Origin: an uncultured Pelagibacteraceae bacterium
GTDB lineage: Bacteria; Pseudomonadota; Alphaproteobacteria; Pelagibacterales; Pelagibacteraceae
Assembly (NCBI GenBank): GCA_902536085.1
Contig: CACAWF010000005.1
Location: forward strand, 1-62,877
Length of the DNA: 62,877 bases
Reading direction: 5' to 3'
Below, piece by piece: positions 1-8,483 of the stretch (position 1 is the first letter of the stretch; the number at the start of each line of letters is the position of its first letter). The notes below the pieces were generated by a model that was not told where the DNA came from, did not search any database, and saw nothing but the letters and a program-made list of their open reading frames with translations. The position numbers and the translations under genes were made by a program.

Positions 1-1
1 T

Positions 2-379
2 TTTCTTATTTATTTAAACGATATACCAAAAAAAAATGGCGGAGCTTTATCAATTTTTAAAAAGAAAACTGATATGAAATATAGAAAAAGTTTTAAAAGA
101 TTTCCTGGTATTTCTGAATTAGCAAAAGTTAAAGAATTTACTCCGTCTAAAGGGAGTGTAATTTTTTTCCAATCTACACCTAACTCTTACCATGGTGTAT
201 CTTTATTTAGAGAAATCAAAGGCAAGAAAAGATTTTTCATTTATGGAAGTTATGCTTTAAGTAAACCTGTTGTATGGAGATATAAAAACGTTAGCTATTT
301 ACCCAAAATTAAGAAAACAAACAAAAGAATGCTCACATCTTCACATGACTCAGATTATTTAATGAGAGAAGCTGGATAA
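2..379 (+). CDS. 2-oxoglutarate/Fe(II) oxygenase-like protein, 3' part only
   Basis: The reading frame is open to the left edge, so this is the C-terminal part of a longer gene and the ATG at 74 is probably an internal methionine. Upstream of that ATG the frame reads LNDIPKKNGGALSIFKK, and further on come NSYHGVS and KKRFFIYGSY. This is the usual order in prolyl-4-hydroxylase/2OG-Fe(II) oxygenases: a core strand, then the distal iron-ligand His, then the Arg that binds 2-oxoglutarate. The stop overlaps the livM start by one base (TAATG), so it is probably co-transcribed with the transporter. The substrate cannot be inferred. Family assignment is from motifs only. Confidence 0.7.
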   Translation, partial: FLIYLNDIPKKNGGALSIFKKKTDMKYRKSFKRFPGISELAKVKEFTPSKGSVIFFQSTPNSYHGVSLFREIKGKKRFFIYGSYALSKPVVWRYKNVSYLPKIKKTNKRMLTSSHDSDYLMREAG

Positions 380-1371
380 TGGAAAAATTTAAATCGATTA
401 TCAGAGATTATCCTTTTATTGCTTTTATTATAGCTTTCGTCATCTTAGCTTTTGTACCGTCAGTAGTTTTCACGGATGTTTATCAGTCACATTTAGCTAC
501 TTTAATATTTGTGAATATTGTGGTTGCCGCAGGATTAAACATTGTTAAGGGTTATTGCGGTCAAGTTACAGTAGGACACGTTGGTTTATTTGCAGTAGGT
601 TCTTATACCGCTGGAACATTGTTTTTATATTTAGGACTTGGTTTTTGGGCAACTTTACCTATAGCTATAATAGTTACTGCATTTTTTGGAGTAGCAATGG
701 GAATTCCATCTTTTAGATTGGAAGGTCCTTATTTAGCCTTAGCGACATTAGGTGGAGGTGAGGCAATAAGATTATTTATTGAAAACGGAAACTTTTTTAG
801 ATCTACATTTGGTATTTCTGATATTCCAACACCTTCTTTAATGGGCTACAACTTCGACTCCCCAGATAGATATTATTTCATCTCAATGACAATAATGATT
901 ATAGCGGTTTACTTCTCATTCAGTATTTTAAGATCTGGAGTTGGAAGAGCGTTTATGTCTATCAGAGAGGATCCAATTTGTGCTGCAGCCGCTGGAATTA
1001 ATGTAAAAAAATATAAGATCTTAGCTTTTATTCTTAGCGCTATGTTTGCTGGTGCGGCAGGTGCAGTTTATGCTCATATGCCCCCAGGATACATTCATCC
1101 TAATAATTACACAGTTATAGAAATGGTAACCTTCTTAGCTATGGTTGTCCTAGGAGGTCTCGGTCATATTTGGGGTGGAATTATTGGCGCTATAGTCATT
1201 ACAATTGTTTATGACTTAACTAGACCATTATATAAATATCAGCTTTTAATATTTGGTTTAACAATTGTATTAACTATTTTATTTATGCCTAAGGGTTTAG
1301 GCGGTTTTATTGACAGATATTTCTTAGAAAAGAGATTTAAAAAGAAAACCGGAACAGAAAAAACAACATGA
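379..1371 (+). CDS. livM: Branched-chain amino acid-type ABC transporter permease LivM
   Basis: Inner-membrane permease of the HAAT (LivM) family, 330 residues with about eight to ten hydrophobic segments. The N-terminal half has the family stretch GLNIVKGYCGQVTVGHVG. The cytoplasmic coupling segment reads SIREDPICAAAAGINV, followed by AFAGAAGAVYAH-like helices, and a Gly-rich motif VVLGGLGHIWGG lies near the C-terminus, all typical of LivM. The start overlaps the preceding oxygenase stop, and the stop overlaps livG. The partner permease LivH, second ATPase LivF and binding protein are not in the window and are probably upstream. HAAT systems also carry urea, amides and aromatic acids, so leucine-type substrates are only the default guess. 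Confidence 0.92.
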   Translation: MEKFKSIIRDYPFIAFIIAFVILAFVPSVVFTDVYQSHLATLIFVNIVVAAGLNIVKGYCGQVTVGHVGLFAVGSYTAGTLFLYLGLGFWATLPIAIIVTAFFGVAMGIPSFRLEGPYLALATLGGGEAIRLFIENGNFFRSTFGISDIPTPSLMGYNFDSPDRYYFISMTIMIIAVYFSFSILRSGVGRAFMSIREDPICAAAAGINVKKYKILAFILSAMFAGAAGAVYAHMPPGYIHPNNYTVIEMVTFLAMVVLGGLGHIWGGIIGAIVITIVYDLTRPLYKYQLLIFGLTIVLTILFMPKGLGGFIDRYFLEKRFKKKTGTEKTT

Positions 1372-2165
1372 TTTTAAAAACTAAACAATTATCTAAATCA
1401 TTTGGTGGTTTGAAAGCTATTAATAAAGTTGATTTTGAACTTCCAAAAAATGAAATTAGAGGAATAATTGGACCCAATGGCTCAGGCAAAAGTACATTTT
1501 TTAATTTAGTTTCAGGAATCTATGATAGCGATCCTGGAAGCTATATTGAGTTTGATGGTCATGATATTACTTTTACACCTCCACATGAGATTGCTAGTTA
1601 TGGTTTATCAAGAACGTTCCAATTATTAAGACTTTATCAAGATATGACAGTTATAGACAATGTTATGTCGGGATATCATACTAGAGTTCCTTACAAGTTT
1701 TTCGATGCAGTTATAGGAAGAAAAAAAATCTGGGATCAAGAAAGAGCTATCAAAGAGGAAATGATGGAACTCCTTTCTTTTGTAGGATTAGCAGACTATG
1801 CAGAGCTAAATGCTAGTGAACTTTCTGGAGGTCAGAGAAGATTATTAGTTTTAGCAAGAGCAATCGCCATGAAACCAAAATTATTAATGTTAGACGAACC
1901 AGCCGCAGGTTTATCTCCAGTCAATGTAGATAATCTAATGAAAATTATTATGCAGCTGAAAGAAAAATATGGCCTTACTCTTATTATTATAGAGCATATT
2001 TTAAAAGTCGTAATGGATACATGTAATTCAGTAACTGTTTTTGACCATGGCCAGAAAATTGCGGAGGGCACTCCAGCTCAAGTTAAAGATGATAATGCTG
2101 TAATCGAAGCATATTTAGGTAAAAAAATGGACGATGAAGAAATGAGAAAGGCCCTTGCAGTTTAA
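1368..2165 (+). CDS. livG: Branched-chain amino acid-type ABC transporter ATPase LivG
   Basis: Cytoplasmic ATPase of the HAAT transporter, 265 residues. Walker A is GPNGSGKST, the signature is LSGGQRRLLVLARA, and Walker B is LLMLDEPAAGLSP, whose Ala-Ala-Gly-Leu D-loop is characteristic of LivG/LivF. The switch His lies in IIIEHILKVV. The length matches LivG rather than the shorter LivF. It overlaps livM by four bases (ATGA), so the two are translationally coupled. The next gene begins after a 36-base gap and may belong to the same transcript. Confidence 0.92.
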   Translation: MILKTKQLSKSFGGLKAINKVDFELPKNEIRGIIGPNGSGKSTFFNLVSGIYDSDPGSYIEFDGHDITFTPPHEIASYGLSRTFQLLRLYQDMTVIDNVMSGYHTRVPYKFFDAVIGRKKIWDQERAIKEEMMELLSFVGLADYAELNASELSGGQRRLLVLARAIAMKPKLLMLDEPAAGLSPVNVDNLMKIIMQLKEKYGLTLIIIEHILKVVMDTCNSVTVFDHGQKIAEGTPAQVKDDNAVIEAYLGKKMDDEEMRKALAV

Positions 2166-2201
2166 ATCGAATTTGGTAAAGTTTAATTATTGATCAATTC
2201 A

Positions 2202-3185
2202 ATGGTCCAAAATATAAAAAAAATCTTTAACAAACAAGGCTTTATAAGACTTAAAGGCGTATTAGATTATAAAGAAGATTTAGAACCAGTTTTAAATGAT
2301 ATGGCATTTATTATGGACAGACTTGTCCATAGATTTGTACCAAAGAAAGATAAAGTTAAAGTTTTAAAATATAATTTTAAAAGAAAATATTCTTACTTAG
2401 TAGGGTTAAGAATTTCTGAATTAGATCAATATTTTAATATAAGACTTGCTCAGAACAATATAAATGCCAACAGTGATTTTTTTGCAAGTCAATCAATATG
2501 GAATTTAATTAAAAATAAAAAGATTTTAGATAAGATTGAAAAAATTCTAGGACCCGAGATATCTTCTAATCCTTGCCAGAATTCAAGAATAAAACAACCT
2601 GAAAAAAGAATTTTAAGTAAAAATATTCATGATGGTTTAGTTGGCAGAACTCCATGGCATCAAGATGCCGGCGTAATGAATAAAAAAGGACAGAAAGGCA
2701 CTGAATTAGTAACATGTTGGATTCCTTTTACTAAAACAAGAATTGAAAATGGCTGTATGCTTGCTGTAAAAGAAAGTCACAAATATGGATTAGTTAATCA
2801 TGTTACAGGCAGCAAAGGGCAGGTAGAAATAAAAGGTAAAGAGATTATTGATAAATTGCCAACAGTTGCTCTTGAAGCAGATGTTGGAGATATAATATTA
2901 TTAAATAAATATCTACTCCATTGTTCGCTTCCAAACAAATCTAAAAATTTTAGAATAAGTATGGATTTAAGGTTTAACAAAGCTGGTCAACCTTCAGGAA
3001 GAGACCCATTACCTAATTTTATTATTAGAAGCAAAAATAAAGATAAAATTAAAATACAAAACTATAAGCAATGGATTGCTTTATGGGAAGAAGCTAAAGT
3101 AAAATGCATTCCAAGAAAATGGTCTTATAAATATCCCCTTCCTACTTTCAAAGGATCTAAAAGAGATTTACCTAATATTATTTAA
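2202..3185 (+). CDS. Phytanoyl-CoA dioxygenase (PhyH)-family protein
   Basis: Probable non-heme Fe(II)/2-oxoglutarate dioxygenase of the PhyH family, about 327 residues. The iron site is visible as HQD in TPWHQDAGVM and a distal His in NKYLLHCSLPN. The Arg of FRISMDLRFN is in position to bind 2-oxoglutarate. I chose the ATG at 2202 because the longer frame only gains a TTG codon at 2190. PhyH proteins act on acyl-CoAs, ectoine, quaternary amines or halogenated substrates, so the substrate stays open. It sits between livMG and a DMT exporter, with its stop overlapping the next ATG by one base, which suggests a shared transcript and perhaps a shared substrate. Confidence 0.82.
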   Translation: MVQNIKKIFNKQGFIRLKGVLDYKEDLEPVLNDMAFIMDRLVHRFVPKKDKVKVLKYNFKRKYSYLVGLRISELDQYFNIRLAQNNINANSDFFASQSIWNLIKNKKILDKIEKILGPEISSNPCQNSRIKQPEKRILSKNIHDGLVGRTPWHQDAGVMNKKGQKGTELVTCWIPFTKTRIENGCMLAVKESHKYGLVNHVTGSKGQVEIKGKEIIDKLPTVALEADVGDIILLNKYLLHCSLPNKSKNFRISMDLRFNKAGQPSGRDPLPNFIIRSKNKDKIKIQNYKQWIALWEEAKVKCIPRKWSYKYPLPTFKGSKRDLPNII

Positions 3186-4111
3186 TGAATTCAAAATTAT
3201 CGGAGAAGAATTATCTTCCCGAATTCTTTCTAGCTTGCCTCGGGTATTTTTTATTTGTAACTCAAGACGCAATAGTAAAATATATTGCTGAAGATTACGA
3301 CATAATACAGATAATTTTCGTTAACTCCTTGTTTGCTCTTATACCTATTATTTTGTATACCCAAACCCTCGATGGCTGGAAAGAACTAAAGGGTGCTAAT
3401 TTAAAAATTCATTTTTTTAGAACTTTAACGATGGTATTAGCCGTTTTTTTTGCCTACACAGGATTCTATTTATTACCAATGGTTACTATGTACAGTATTG
3501 TATTTTTAATACCGTTATTAATAACCATCGGATCGGTTTTATTTTTAGGTGAAGTTGTTAGATGGAAAAGATTTACTGCTATAGTAATTGGTTTTATTGG
3601 AACACTTATTTCTATTAATCCTTTTGGAGCCGAAATTAACAGTTACGTATTTATAGCTTTGCTGTGCCCAATTTTTGCGTCTGCAAGTTATTTAATAGTA
3701 AGAAAATATGGATATGAAGAGAGTTTGTTCTCATTTTTAATATTCGGAAAAATTTTTATGATATTGTTCTCTGGGATATTTGTATTCTTTGTTTTCAAAG
3801 AGATGACTTTTAATGATTTAGTGTTGAACGCTATTTCTGGAATTTCTAGGGGAACAGCCATGATATTTGTCATCAATGCCGCTAGACACTTGCCTGGAGC
3901 GATATTTGGATCAATTTTATATACTCAAATTTTTGCAGGTGTAATCTTGGGTTATGTTGTTTTTGACGAAATACCTACAATTAATAATTATATAGGAAAC
4001 TTAATAATAATTGCTGCAGGTGTATACATTGTTTTAAGAGAAGTTAAATTAAAGAAAAATATTGTTACTTCAACAGCGAGACACCCAACCATACCTATTA
4101 AAAAAGACTAA
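3185..4111 (+). CDS. DMT superfamily (EamA) transporter
   Basis: Inner-membrane protein of 308 residues with about ten hydrophobic segments arranged as two EamA repeats. Each repeat ends in the usual pattern of a helix with a Gly-rich turn (FIGTLISINP; LIIIAAGVYIVLRE). A conserved early segment reads FVTQDAIVKYIAEDYD, close to S-adenosylmethionine/metabolite exporter-type DMT proteins. The start overlaps the stop of the PhyH-like gene by one base. Substrate and direction cannot be read from sequence. It converges with the DUF1907 gene on the other strand with 12 bases between stops and no obvious strong terminator. Confidence 0.85.
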   Translation: MNSKLSEKNYLPEFFLACLGYFLFVTQDAIVKYIAEDYDIIQIIFVNSLFALIPIILYTQTLDGWKELKGANLKIHFFRTLTMVLAVFFAYTGFYLLPMVTMYSIVFLIPLLITIGSVLFLGEVVRWKRFTAIVIGFIGTLISINPFGAEINSYVFIALLCPIFASASYLIVRKYGYEESLFSFLIFGKIFMILFSGIFVFFVFKEMTFNDLVLNAISGISRGTAMIFVINAARHLPGAIFGSILYTQIFAGVILGYVVFDEIPTINNYIGNLIIIAAGVYIVLREVKLKKNIVTSTARHPTIPIKKD

Positions 4112-4123
4112 AGTTTCTTTCTT

Positions 4124-5083
4124 TTAAGTATTTTTCAATTCCTTATAAATATTGTTTACTCTATGAACTTCTTCGGCGGTATTGAAATAGCATTCATATT
4201 CAATTTCATTAGGGGTTACATCGAAATGATAATGACCTGCATCCTGAGTTCCTTTATAAGAGTGAAAATGTGTATGTTCGCCTGACTCCCTTAAATCTAG
4301 TTTTCCTCCAGAGGGATCATTAGTCCATAAAACTGAATAGCATTGAAAATGTGGCCCTATAGGTTCGTAAAATTGTAAAAAATCCTTAACACATTTCATT
4401 TGTTTTGGATCATAATATTCGTGTTTTATATCTGCATAATCTGGTTGGACATGGGATTTTATCTTACCATTCAAGATCCTAAACACACCACCCAGCGCAA
4501 CACTAAAGTTTGTTTGTAAATTTTCAATTAGTGCAGTTCTCATAGATTGAGGTAAAGATCCTTGCTCACCTGACCTTCCTTTAATTTTAATTTTTATAAC
4601 ATCTCCTTTTTTCCCCTCAGAGTAATAGATATTTCCTAGTCCGCCATGTTTTCGGTGATTGTAAGGAGTTGATTTACATTTATTATTTTTATCTACTTGA
4701 GCAATTACAGATTTTGACACGTTCGTTATTAAATTTTCATTAATGATAAGCTCTCCACAGTGACCCTCTAAGCACGACATAGCTCCTGATCCCGCACCTA
4801 AAGCATATGATTTTTCTGAGCCTATTCTTTTTGCTATTTCTTCATAATCAAATTCAGTACCTATGAACCTTTTATCGTGCATGTATGGTTCACCTCCAAC
4901 ATCTATAATTCTTTGGTTTCCACTTATACCTTCAGCAGGGCAATCCCACTTTCTTAGATCAGGACATTCAACAATTGAAACATCAACTTCAATATAGTTT
5001 TTTGACAAACCTTTTTTTAAAGCTTCTCTTACTTGTTTTAAGGAAATTTGATGAAACTTGGCTTTTTCGATTGTTAATTCCAT
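4124..5083 (-). CDS. DUF1907 / C11orf54 (PTD012)-like zinc protein
   Basis: 319 residues, close to the length of human C11orf54/PTD012 (315), a protein with a zinc-containing hydrolase-like fold. The diagnostic segment is GEHTHFHSYKG followed by AGHYHFD. His272, His274 and His286 reproduce the 2- and 12-residue spacing of the three human zinc ligands (His264, His266, His278). Other conserved-looking segments are DVGGEPYMHD, GAGSGAM and KHGGLGN. In vitro ester hydrolysis was reported for the human protein, but the physiological substrate is not established. It is transcribed alone, divergently from the hydratase/SDR/deacetylase operon with 51 bases between starts, so the two may share a regulatory region. 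Confidence 0.85.
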   Translation of the reverse strand: MELTIEKAKFHQISLKQVREALKKGLSKNYIEVDVSIVECPDLRKWDCPAEGISGNQRIIDVGGEPYMHDKRFIGTEFDYEEIAKRIGSEKSYALGAGSGAMSCLEGHCGELIINENLITNVSKSVIAQVDKNNKCKSTPYNHRKHGGLGNIYYSEGKKGDVIKIKIKGRSGEQGSLPQSMRTALIENLQTNFSVALGGVFRILNGKIKSHVQPDYADIKHEYYDPKQMKCVKDFLQFYEPIGPHFQCYSVLWTNDPSGGKLDLRESGEHTHFHSYKGTQDAGHYHFDVTPNEIEYECYFNTAEEVHRVNNIYKELKNT

Positions 5084-5134
5084 AATCTATTAATATCATT
5101 TAAAGAAGTTTATCAATTAAATATAATTTTTATT
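5084..5134. promoter_or_regulatory. Divergent intergenic promoter region
   Basis: The only space between the starts of the DUF1907 gene (minus strand) and the hydratase-like gene (plus strand) is 51 bases of AT-rich DNA. Promoters for both must lie here or inside the genes. No -35/-10 pair stands out, so this is called from gene arrangement only. Confidence 0.4.
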
Positions 5135-5914
5135 ATGAACAAGTTGAGCACAGAACTAGCTAATGCATGGATGAAGAAAACTTTAGTTGATCTAAATGGG
5201 TTCAGCGAAAATGAAATTCCAAAAAATCGAGATGAAGCATACAAAGCTTTAAATTTATTTTATGAAGAATTGGATAAAAAAACAGTAGGTTGGAAAATAG
5301 GGGCAGTCGCAAAAGAAGTTCAAAAAGAGGAAGGCTTTGATGGACCAGTTCCAGGTAAAATTTTTAAAGAAACTATTTTACCTTCTAGTTGCTCGATAAA
5401 ATATTCAGAAATCCCTTACTCCAACTTGGAATGTGAATATGCATTTGAAATTGATCAAGATGTTAAAATTGATGGCGAATTACTTAATAAGATAAATAAT
5501 TTTAGATTATATACAGCTATTGATATTACATCTTCTAGATATTTACAAAGTTCAAAAAATAAATTTGATAAACTAGTTCAAATGTATCTTGGAATTTCTG
5601 ACCATGGAAATGGTGGTAAGATTATTATAGGAGAAGAGATAAGGAATTGGCAAACTACAGATATTAATAAAATTAAAATTAGATTAAAAATCAACGACAA
5701 AGTTACTGAACCCTATTTCACTGGTACAAAGAGAATAGATCCTAGAGACTCATTAAAGGCTTTTGTTGATGAGTTTAAAGATAAAAATATAAGCTTTAAA
5801 AAAGGAGATTATCTACTTTGCGGTTCTTTGACTCAACCATACAAAATTAATATGAAAGATAAAATTATTGTGACTTACGAAAATTTAAGAGATATTAATA
5901 TTAAGATCTTATGA
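5135..5914 (+). CDS. MhpD-like 2-keto-4-pentenoate hydratase/FAH-family protein
   Basis: Cytoplasmic enzyme of the fumarylacetoacetate hydrolase superfamily, hydratase/decarboxylase branch, 259 residues as usual for MhpD/2-oxopent-4-enoate hydratases. The metal-binding pair is visible in LECEYAFEID (Glu99 and Glu101). An early segment GWKIGAVAKEVQKEEG resembles the family's GYKIGLTS-type motif. Members hydrate or decarboxylate 2-oxo acids from meta-cleavage routes, but many have unknown substrates. It is the first gene of a tight three-gene unit with an SDR and a deacetylase-like amidohydrolase. A second, divergent family member lies at 43920-44696. Confidence 0.8.
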   Translation: MNKLSTELANAWMKKTLVDLNGFSENEIPKNRDEAYKALNLFYEELDKKTVGWKIGAVAKEVQKEEGFDGPVPGKIFKETILPSSCSIKYSEIPYSNLECEYAFEIDQDVKIDGELLNKINNFRLYTAIDITSSRYLQSSKNKFDKLVQMYLGISDHGNGGKIIIGEEIRNWQTTDINKIKIRLKINDKVTEPYFTGTKRIDPRDSLKAFVDEFKDKNISFKKGDYLLCGSLTQPYKINMKDKIIVTYENLRDINIKIL

Positions 5915-6657
5915 AAACAGCATTAATCACAGGAGCTAGCCAAGGCATCGGAGCAGCAATAGCTGATAAGCTTAATGTTAAAAAAATTAAAGTTATTTTA
6001 GTTTCAAGATCAAAAAGTAAATTAAAAACTTTTCAAAAGAATTTAAAATTTCCTAAAAATTCTTTAATCATTTCTAAAGACTTGAGATCATTATCTGCAT
6101 GTAATTCAATTGCTAAAAAAATTAAAAAATTGGATTACCTCATAAATGTAGCAGGAGCAACAAAGGGAGGAAAATTTTTAAATTTGAATGACAATATCTG
6201 GGAAGATGGATTTAATTTAAAATTTAAAGCTGCAGTAAGATTAAGCAGAGCTTTTTGGCCTGCTCTCAAAAAAAGCAAAGGAAAAGTTATTAATATTGGA
6301 GGAGGGGCCGCTAGAAATCCTTCAAACACATTTATGATAGGCGGCGCTGTTAATTCAGCATTAAATAATTTTTCAAAAGCTTTAGCTATACAAGGTAAGA
6401 TTGATAAAGTTTCTGTATCGATAATTCATCCAGGTATGACTTTAACAAGTAGACTAGAAAAACTTCTACAAACAGACGCAAAAATATTTAAAAGAAGCGT
6501 TAAACAAATTTTAAAACAAAGGTGCAAAATTGAGAAAATAAAAAGACCTACACAACCTCAAGAAGTCGCAAATTTAGTTTATAAATTGATTAAAGATAAA
6601 AATTCAAATTTTAAAAACTTTTCAATAGACGGCGGAAAAATTAAAAATTTAAGATGA
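5911..6657 (+). CDS. Short-chain dehydrogenase/reductase-family protein lacking the usual YxxxK
   Basis: 248-residue Rossmann protein. The nucleotide-binding motif TGASQGIG is at residues 7-14 and the NVAG version of NNAG at 79-82. In the place where most SDRs carry the catalytic Tyr-x-x-x-Lys, this protein reads GGAVN (144-148), so both residues are absent. The pattern FMIGGAVNSAL recalls a subgroup of SDRs (PRK06125-like) in which Lys is Asn. It could use another proton donor or be a non-catalytic binder. The start overlaps the hydratase-like gene by four bases and the end overlaps the deacetylase-like gene by four bases, so the three are translationally coupled. Confidence 0.8.
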   Translation: MKTALITGASQGIGAAIADKLNVKKIKVILVSRSKSKLKTFQKNLKFPKNSLIISKDLRSLSACNSIAKKIKKLDYLINVAGATKGGKFLNLNDNIWEDGFNLKFKAAVRLSRAFWPALKKSKGKVINIGGGAARNPSNTFMIGGAVNSALNNFSKALAIQGKIDKVSVSIIHPGMTLTSRLEKLLQTDAKIFKRSVKQILKQRCKIEKIKRPTQPQEVANLVYKLIKDKNSNFKNFSIDGGKIKNLR

Positions 6658-7583
6658 TTGTATACAGTCATCCAGATTGTTTACTAAAATTTAATGGACA
6701 AGGTCATCCAGAGAGAAAAGAAAGATTAGATAGTATTCTAAAATCTATCAAATCATCTGATTTAAAAGTAGAGTTTAAAGAGGCTCCTAAGGTTGATTTA
6801 GAAATAGTTTCATTAGTACACCCTAAGAAACATATTGAACAGATATTTGCTAATATTCCAAAAGAAGGGATTGTTGGTGTCGAGAAAGAACCTTACGCAG
6901 ATACAATGTTATGTCCTGATAGTGAAAATGCAATTTTAAGATCTTGTGGTTCAGGTATTGCCGCTTGTGATGATTTAATTAAGAATAACGAGCGAGTTTT
7001 TTGTGCAGTTAGACCTCCAGGACATCATGCAGAAACTGTTCGTGCTAACGGTTTTTGTTTCATAAATAATGTAGCAGTTGCGGCACGATATTTACAAAAA
7101 AAATATGATATAGGAAAAGTAGCTATTATTGATTTTGATGTTCATCATGGTAACGGAACCCAAGAAATCTTTTTTAAAGACAAGTCTGTTGCTTATGGAT
7201 CTTCTCATGAATTTCCATTATTTCCTGGCACGGGAGCTGAAAATGAAACAGGTGTAGGTAATATTTATAACGCTACTTTAAAAGCTGGCATAAGAAGTAA
7301 AGAATTTATCGATACTTTTGAAAAAAAAGTTTTAACTCCTGTAGAAAAGTTCAAGCCAGAAGTTATTTTAATTTCCGCTGGTTTTGATGCCCATAAAAGA
7401 GACCCACTAGCAAATATAAACTTAGAATCTAGTGATTTTTTTACGATAACAAAAAAAATAATTGAGATTGCTAATATTCATTCAAAAGGAAGAGTAATTT
7501 CTTTTCTGGAAGGCGGTTATGATTTACAAGCTTTATCTGAAAGTATTATTGAGCACCTTAAAGGGTTAGAGTCCCATATTTGA
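6654..7583 (+). CDS. Histone deacetylase-like (class II) amidohydrolase
   Basis: 309-residue arginase/deacetylase-fold zinc hydrolase. The tandem active-site His pair is in RPPGHHAET (His124-His125). Zinc ligands are Asp162 and His164 in DFDVHHGNGTQ and Asp245 in AGFDAHKRDPL. The catalytic Tyr is in LEGGYDL (Tyr289). All key residues are present, so an active deacetylase or deacylase is likely. Bacterial relatives act on acetylpolyamines, acetoin-pathway targets or small amides. Last gene of the hydratase-SDR-hydrolase operon, suggesting that an N-acyl compound may be the pathway substrate (inference). Its 3' end overlaps a small ORF on the opposite strand. Confidence 0.9.
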   Translation: MIVYSHPDCLLKFNGQGHPERKERLDSILKSIKSSDLKVEFKEAPKVDLEIVSLVHPKKHIEQIFANIPKEGIVGVEKEPYADTMLCPDSENAILRSCGSGIAACDDLIKNNERVFCAVRPPGHHAETVRANGFCFINNVAVAARYLQKKYDIGKVAIIDFDVHHGNGTQEIFFKDKSVAYGSSHEFPLFPGTGAENETGVGNIYNATLKAGIRSKEFIDTFEKKVLTPVEKFKPEVILISAGFDAHKRDPLANINLESSDFFTITKKIIEIANIHSKGRVISFLEGGYDLQALSESIIEHLKGLESHI

Positions 7584-7688
7584 CCAGTTATCCGGATTTT
7601 CAAATTTCTCTATTTCTTTTTTTGTCACAGGCCTAAAGAGATAATAAATAATATATGCCGTCAAAAAAAATAGAAAAATTGAATTCAT
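7566..7688 (-). CDS. Predicted 40-residue single-helix membrane protein
   Basis: A short ORF reading MNSIFLFFLTAYIIYYLFRP then a charged, helical tail ending in NPDNWSNMGL. It has one hydrophobic helix at the N-terminus with a positively charged boundary (RPVTKK), the layout of a type of small inner-membrane protein. It overlaps the end of the deacetylase-like gene by 18 bases in the convergent direction. No strong Shine-Dalgarno is seen upstream, and the start (CAT at 7686-7688) is the only Met that includes the helix. Function unknown. Confidence 0.5.
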   Translation of the reverse strand: MNSIFLFFLTAYIIYYLFRPVTKKEIEKFENPDNWSNMGL

Positions 7689-7822
7689 TAATTGATATTA
7701 TCAAATTTTGAGTAAATTTAATTGTTAAAATCTCAATATTTTCGTATTTTTTTATTCACACAGCACCCAAATCGTTCACATATAAAGGTGATTTAATAAA
7801 CCAAAAGTTTAGAGTCCGACTC

Positions 7823-8482
<660 letters not shown>

Positions 8483-8483
8483 A

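Noticed and set aside
74-379. Complete 101-residue gene starting at the ATG at 74
   Set aside because: The frame is open to the left edge and the upstream codons encode recognisable oxygenase sequence (NGGALSIF), so the ATG is internal to a truncated gene.
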